A stretch of DNA of 5,900 bases. It comes from Pseudomonadota bacterium. Lineage in GTDB: Bacteria; Desulfobacterota; JAPLJL01. The notes under the pieces were generated by a model. It was not told the origin of the DNA, searched no databases, and saw only the letters and a list, made by a program, of their open reading frames with translations. The stretch covers positions 1 through 5,900 of the forward strand of contig JAPLJL010000080.1 of NCBI GenBank assembly GCA_026388615.1, written 5' to 3'. The translations under genes and the position numbers were made by a program. Below are positions 3,781 to 5,900 of this stretch, one piece after another; the stretch's first letter is position 1, and each line of letters begins with the position of its first letter.

Positions 3781-3816
3781 TGAAAAATCCCGAGCATCCG
3801 GGAAACCCTGGAAGCG

Positions 3817-5268
3817 GTGCTGGCCAGTCAGTATCCCGTTCTGACCGCCCCGGACGGGGAGACCGCTTTATCCCTGGTTGAAAATGAAGACATCCGGATT
3901 GTCCTCCTGGACATCATCATGCCCGGGATGGACGGAATCGAAGTTCTCCGGAGAATCAAGGAGAGATTCGGCGACGTGGATGTGGTGATGGTGACCATGG
4001 TGCGGGAGGTGGAAAAAGCGGTCACCGCGATGAAACTGGGCGCTTACGACTATATCACCAAGGAATTCAATTACGATGAGGTTCTGAGCCTGGTCAACCG
4101 CATTTATGAAAAACAGGAACAGGCCCGGAAGATTCGTTACCTCACCTGTGAAATAGAGTCGGTAATCCCCCGGGATATCATCGTCGGAACGACCCCGAAG
4201 ATGCAGGCGATTTACGATGTGGTTAAACGCATCGCCTCCCTGCCGGCGACCGTTCTCCTGATGGGAGAAAGCGGTACCGGCAAGGATATGATCGCGCGTC
4301 TGATCCATCAAAACAGCGATCGGTCCGAAGCCCCTTTCGTCACGGTCAATCTGGCTTCCATTCCCAAGGACCTGCTGGAGAGCACGCTGTTCGGACATGA
4401 AAAGGGCGCTTTCACCGGAGCGCACAAGATGCATTTCGGCAAATTCGAGCTGGCCAACGGGGGCACGATTTTCCTGGATGAAATCGGCGATCTGCCCTTT
4501 GATCTCCAGGCCAAGCTGCTCCGGGTGATCCAATCCGGCGAGGTCGAAAGAGTGGGGGGAGGCAAAACCATCCGGGTCGATACCCGGATCATCGCCGCCA
4601 CCAATCTGGATTTGAAGAAGGCGGTGGAGGCGGGTAAGTTCCGCGAGGATCTTTATTACCGGCTCAACGTCATTCCCATCACGATGCCTCCCCTGCGGGA
4701 GCGGCTGGAAGACATTCCGGAGCTCGTTAACCTTTTCATCGCCAGGTACAACCAGCGCTTTCGCAAATCGGTGCACGGGGCGGCCGCGGAGGTAATCAAG
4801 CTTTTCTCCCGGTATAACTGGCCCGGGAATATCCGGGAACTCGAAAATTTAATCGAGCGGATGGTGGCGGTAGTACCCCGGGAGGTGATTACGATCGAGG
4901 ACCTGCCGATGGAATTCTGCTTTGAGAGTTTTCAGGAATTTTCCGCCGAAGCCGGAACCGCCCCCCGCCGGCATCGCTTCAATACCCTCCGCAAAGCCAA
5001 GGAGGCTTTTGAAACCCAGTATATTCTCCGGATCTTGGAGAGATGCCGCTGGAACCAGATGGAAACCGCCCGGGAATTGAACATTAACCTCAGCAGCCTG
5101 AAATACCGCATCCGCCGCCTGGGGCTGGAAAAGGCATCCAAGCCTCACACCAACCGGGGTCGGCCCCTGAAGTATCCTCGCCGCCCAGCAACCGTCCGCC
5201 GGGTTTTACACCCGAGAAAGAGAAGACAATCGCTGGTCCTGCCCGCCGAAGAAGAGAAAAAGGAATAG
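3817..5268 (+). CDS. NtrC-family sigma-54-dependent response regulator with damaged N-terminus
   Basis: A cytoplasmic activator that, once phosphorylated, oligomerises and uses ATP to open sigma-54 RNA polymerase. Numbering from the GTG at 3817: receiver domain with phospho-acceptor D32 in LLDIIMPGMDG, T60 and K82, although K82 is followed by Glu rather than the usual Pro; AAA+ domain with Walker A GESGTGKD (150-157), GAFTGA (197-202), Walker B LDE (220-222), sensor ATN (261-263), FREDLYYRLN (275-284) and WPGNIRELEN (335-344); Fis-type helix-turn-helix (about 390-437); and a basic tail (438-483) with RGRPLK. Same-frame homology (PSIRETLEAV) continues upstream to TGA at 3781-3783, but strand 1 with the acidic Asp pair that binds magnesium is missing. 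No good Shine-Dalgarno precedes 3817, and no kinase gene is adjacent. It probably forms an operon with the receptor 12 bases downstream. Confidence 0.85.
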   Translation: MLASQYPVLTAPDGETALSLVENEDIRIVLLDIIMPGMDGIEVLRRIKERFGDVDVVMVTMVREVEKAVTAMKLGAYDYITKEFNYDEVLSLVNRIYEKQEQARKIRYLTCEIESVIPRDIIVGTTPKMQAIYDVVKRIASLPATVLLMGESGTGKDMIARLIHQNSDRSEAPFVTVNLASIPKDLLESTLFGHEKGAFTGAHKMHFGKFELANGGTIFLDEIGDLPFDLQAKLLRVIQSGEVERVGGGKTIRVDTRIIAATNLDLKKAVEAGKFREDLYYRLNVIPITMPPLRERLEDIPELVNLFIARYNQRFRKSVHGAAAEVIKLFSRYNWPGNIRELENLIERMVAVVPREVITIEDLPMEFCFESFQEFSAEAGTAPRRHRFNTLRKAKEAFETQYILRILERCRWNQMETARELNINLSSLKYRIRRLGLEKASKPHTNRGRPLKYPRRPATVRRVLHPRKRRQSLVLPAEEEKKE

Positions 5269-5280
5269 GAAACGATTATT

Positions 5281-5900
5281 TTGAAGACGGAGAGGGTATT
5301 TCCCGGACATTTTTTCCGATTACTGTTTTTGCTGATTTTGAGCTTCCCGGCTCGGACCTTCGGCCAGGAGGGCTCCGACCCGTCGGTCCAACTCACGCCG
5401 ATCGAGGTTACTTCCACCCGGATTCCCACGCCGGTGGACGAGGCCACCGATTCGATCACCATTATTAACTTGGGGGAGAGCAAAGGCGATTCCGCTCCCC
5501 GGGTTTTGGACCAAATCCGGGAAGTGCCGGGAGTGGGGGTGCAGGCTTCCGGATCCGTGGGCGAGCAGACGGCGATCCGGATTCGCGGAAGCGAGCAGTA
5601 CCAGAACCTGATCTTGTTCGACGGGGTGAGATTAAATTCTTCCTTCACGCGGGCCGCCGATCTTTCGGATTTTTTTGCTGCCGGTCTGGACCGGATCGAA
5701 ATCGTCCGGGGGGCTTTCGGCTCGCTTTACGGGAGCGACGCCATCGGCGGGGTAATCAACCTGATCCCCAATCCCGGCCGCTCCCTGCTGCGGGGAATCA
5801 AAAAGGAAAATGGGGTTTCCATCTGGGCCGAGGGCGGCAGTTTTTCCACTTTCAAGGAACGGGCGGAGATTTTTTCTGCGGGGGAAGAAAGCGCGGTTTC
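5281..5900 (+). CDS. TonB-dependent outer-membrane receptor, partial (N-terminal 206 residues)
   Basis: Receptors of this class import siderophore-iron, cobalamin or other ligands across the outer membrane using energy from TonB. The frame opens at TTG 5281, the only common start after the in-frame stop of the regulator, with weak ribosome signals. Residues 11-23 form a hydrophobic signal-peptide core, with cleavage likely near 28-30. A TonB-box-like PIEVTSTRI follows at 40-48. The plug domain is clear: VPGV (82-85), IRIRG (99-103), DGVRLN (114-119), RIEIVRG (138-144) and LYGSDAIGGVINLI (149-162). The barrel has just begun when the window ends. The plug resembles the BtuB/vitamin B12 group in general form, but the ligand cannot be told from this part. 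The 12-base gap from the regulator gene suggests co-transcription, so no separate riboswitch fits upstream. Confidence 0.9.
   Translation, partial: MKTERVFPGHFFRLLFLLILSFPARTFGQEGSDPSVQLTPIEVTSTRIPTPVDEATDSITIINLGESKGDSAPRVLDQIREVPGVGVQASGSVGEQTAIRIRGSEQYQNLILFDGVRLNSSFTRAADLSDFFAAGLDRIEIVRGAFGSLYGSDAIGGVINLIPNPGRSLLRGIKKENGVSIWAEGGSFSTFKERAEIFSAGEESAV

Larger units (their letters stand above)
2958..3816. other. Long gene-free patchwork of short repeats
   Basis: No open frame here has a recognisable protein, a Shine-Dalgarno and a plausible start together. The segment is a mosaic: 7-base tandem arrays (3067-3101, 3255-3282, 3335-3390, 3545-3607), a 9-base array (3507-3542), duplicated 12-mers and REP-like hairpins (3130-3321), a GC-rich pocket with coding-like bias (3368-3505), and an AT-rich leader (3608-3780) before the response regulator. 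Confidence 0.65.

Noticed and set aside
3781..3783. TGA read as an amino acid (selenocysteine or altered code)
   Set aside because: Other genes here end in TGA at their expected length and use TGG for Trp; no stem-loop typical of selenocysteine insertion is apparent, and no cysteine or selenocysteine is expected at this receiver position.
3868..4776. Long minus-strand open frame opposite the response regulator
   Set aside because: It mirrors a GC-rich, clearly recognisable NtrC-family gene on the plus strand; its own translation has no domain pattern and no ribosome site.
5145..5648. Minus-strand open frame across the regulator end and receptor start
   Set aside because: It is antisense to two recognised genes, and its translation is rich in Ser, Thr, Arg and Pro without any motif.

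Overview
This window reads as chromosomal DNA of an uncultured Gram-negative bacterium. The right end starts a TonB-dependent outer-membrane receptor, TGA and TAA are used as ordinary stops, and the middle resembles the toxin-antitoxin- and repeat-rich DNA seen in many environmental genomes. I cannot place it in a phylum from this sequence. Base composition is split: the left and middle (1 to about 3780) are fairly AT-rich with one GC-rich pocket, while the regulator and receptor genes on the right are clearly more GC-rich.

Region 1 (about 270-2957) holds small genes in two convergent groups. On the plus strand are a 59-residue hypothetical protein (272), a BrnT toxin and BrnA antitoxin pair (666-1174), a small conserved protein of unknown function (1200-1424), and a ribbon-helix-helix antitoxin gene interrupted by an in-frame TAA (1468-1752). 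On the minus strand, from right to left, are a Phd/YefM-like antitoxin (2951-2742), a second BrnT-type toxin overlapping its CopG-type antitoxin (2686-2143), and an 85-residue conserved hypothetical protein (2087-1830). Only two toxins are visible against four recognisable antitoxins, so two antitoxins look orphaned. Short interspersed repeats (consensus ACGCTGGTGATATGTTGAAA) and two perfect GC-rich palindromes lie in the gaps between genes.

Region 2 (about 2958-3816) has no convincing gene. It is a patchwork of degenerate short-period tandem repeats: four different 7-base arrays, one 9-base array and one 12-base motif. Mixed in are REP-like hairpin sequences and a GC-rich pocket with coding-like codon bias but no start. 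An AT-rich stretch with a perfect 8-bp inverted repeat precedes the regulator.

Region 3 (3817-5900) is a likely operon: an NtrC-family sigma-54-dependent response regulator followed after 12 bases by a TonB-dependent receptor that runs off the window. The regulator's receiver domain has lost its first strand and the acidic pair. Homology reads upstream of the first usable start as far as an in-frame TGA at 3781-3783. It also carries an unusual basic C-terminal tail with an AT-hook-like core.

Points most worth a second look are the 7-base repeat mosaic, the damaged N-terminus of an otherwise intact regulator, the nonsense codon in the antitoxin, and three genes that seem to have a -10 box only 5-6 bases before ATG and no Shine-Dalgarno sequence, which suggests leaderless messages.
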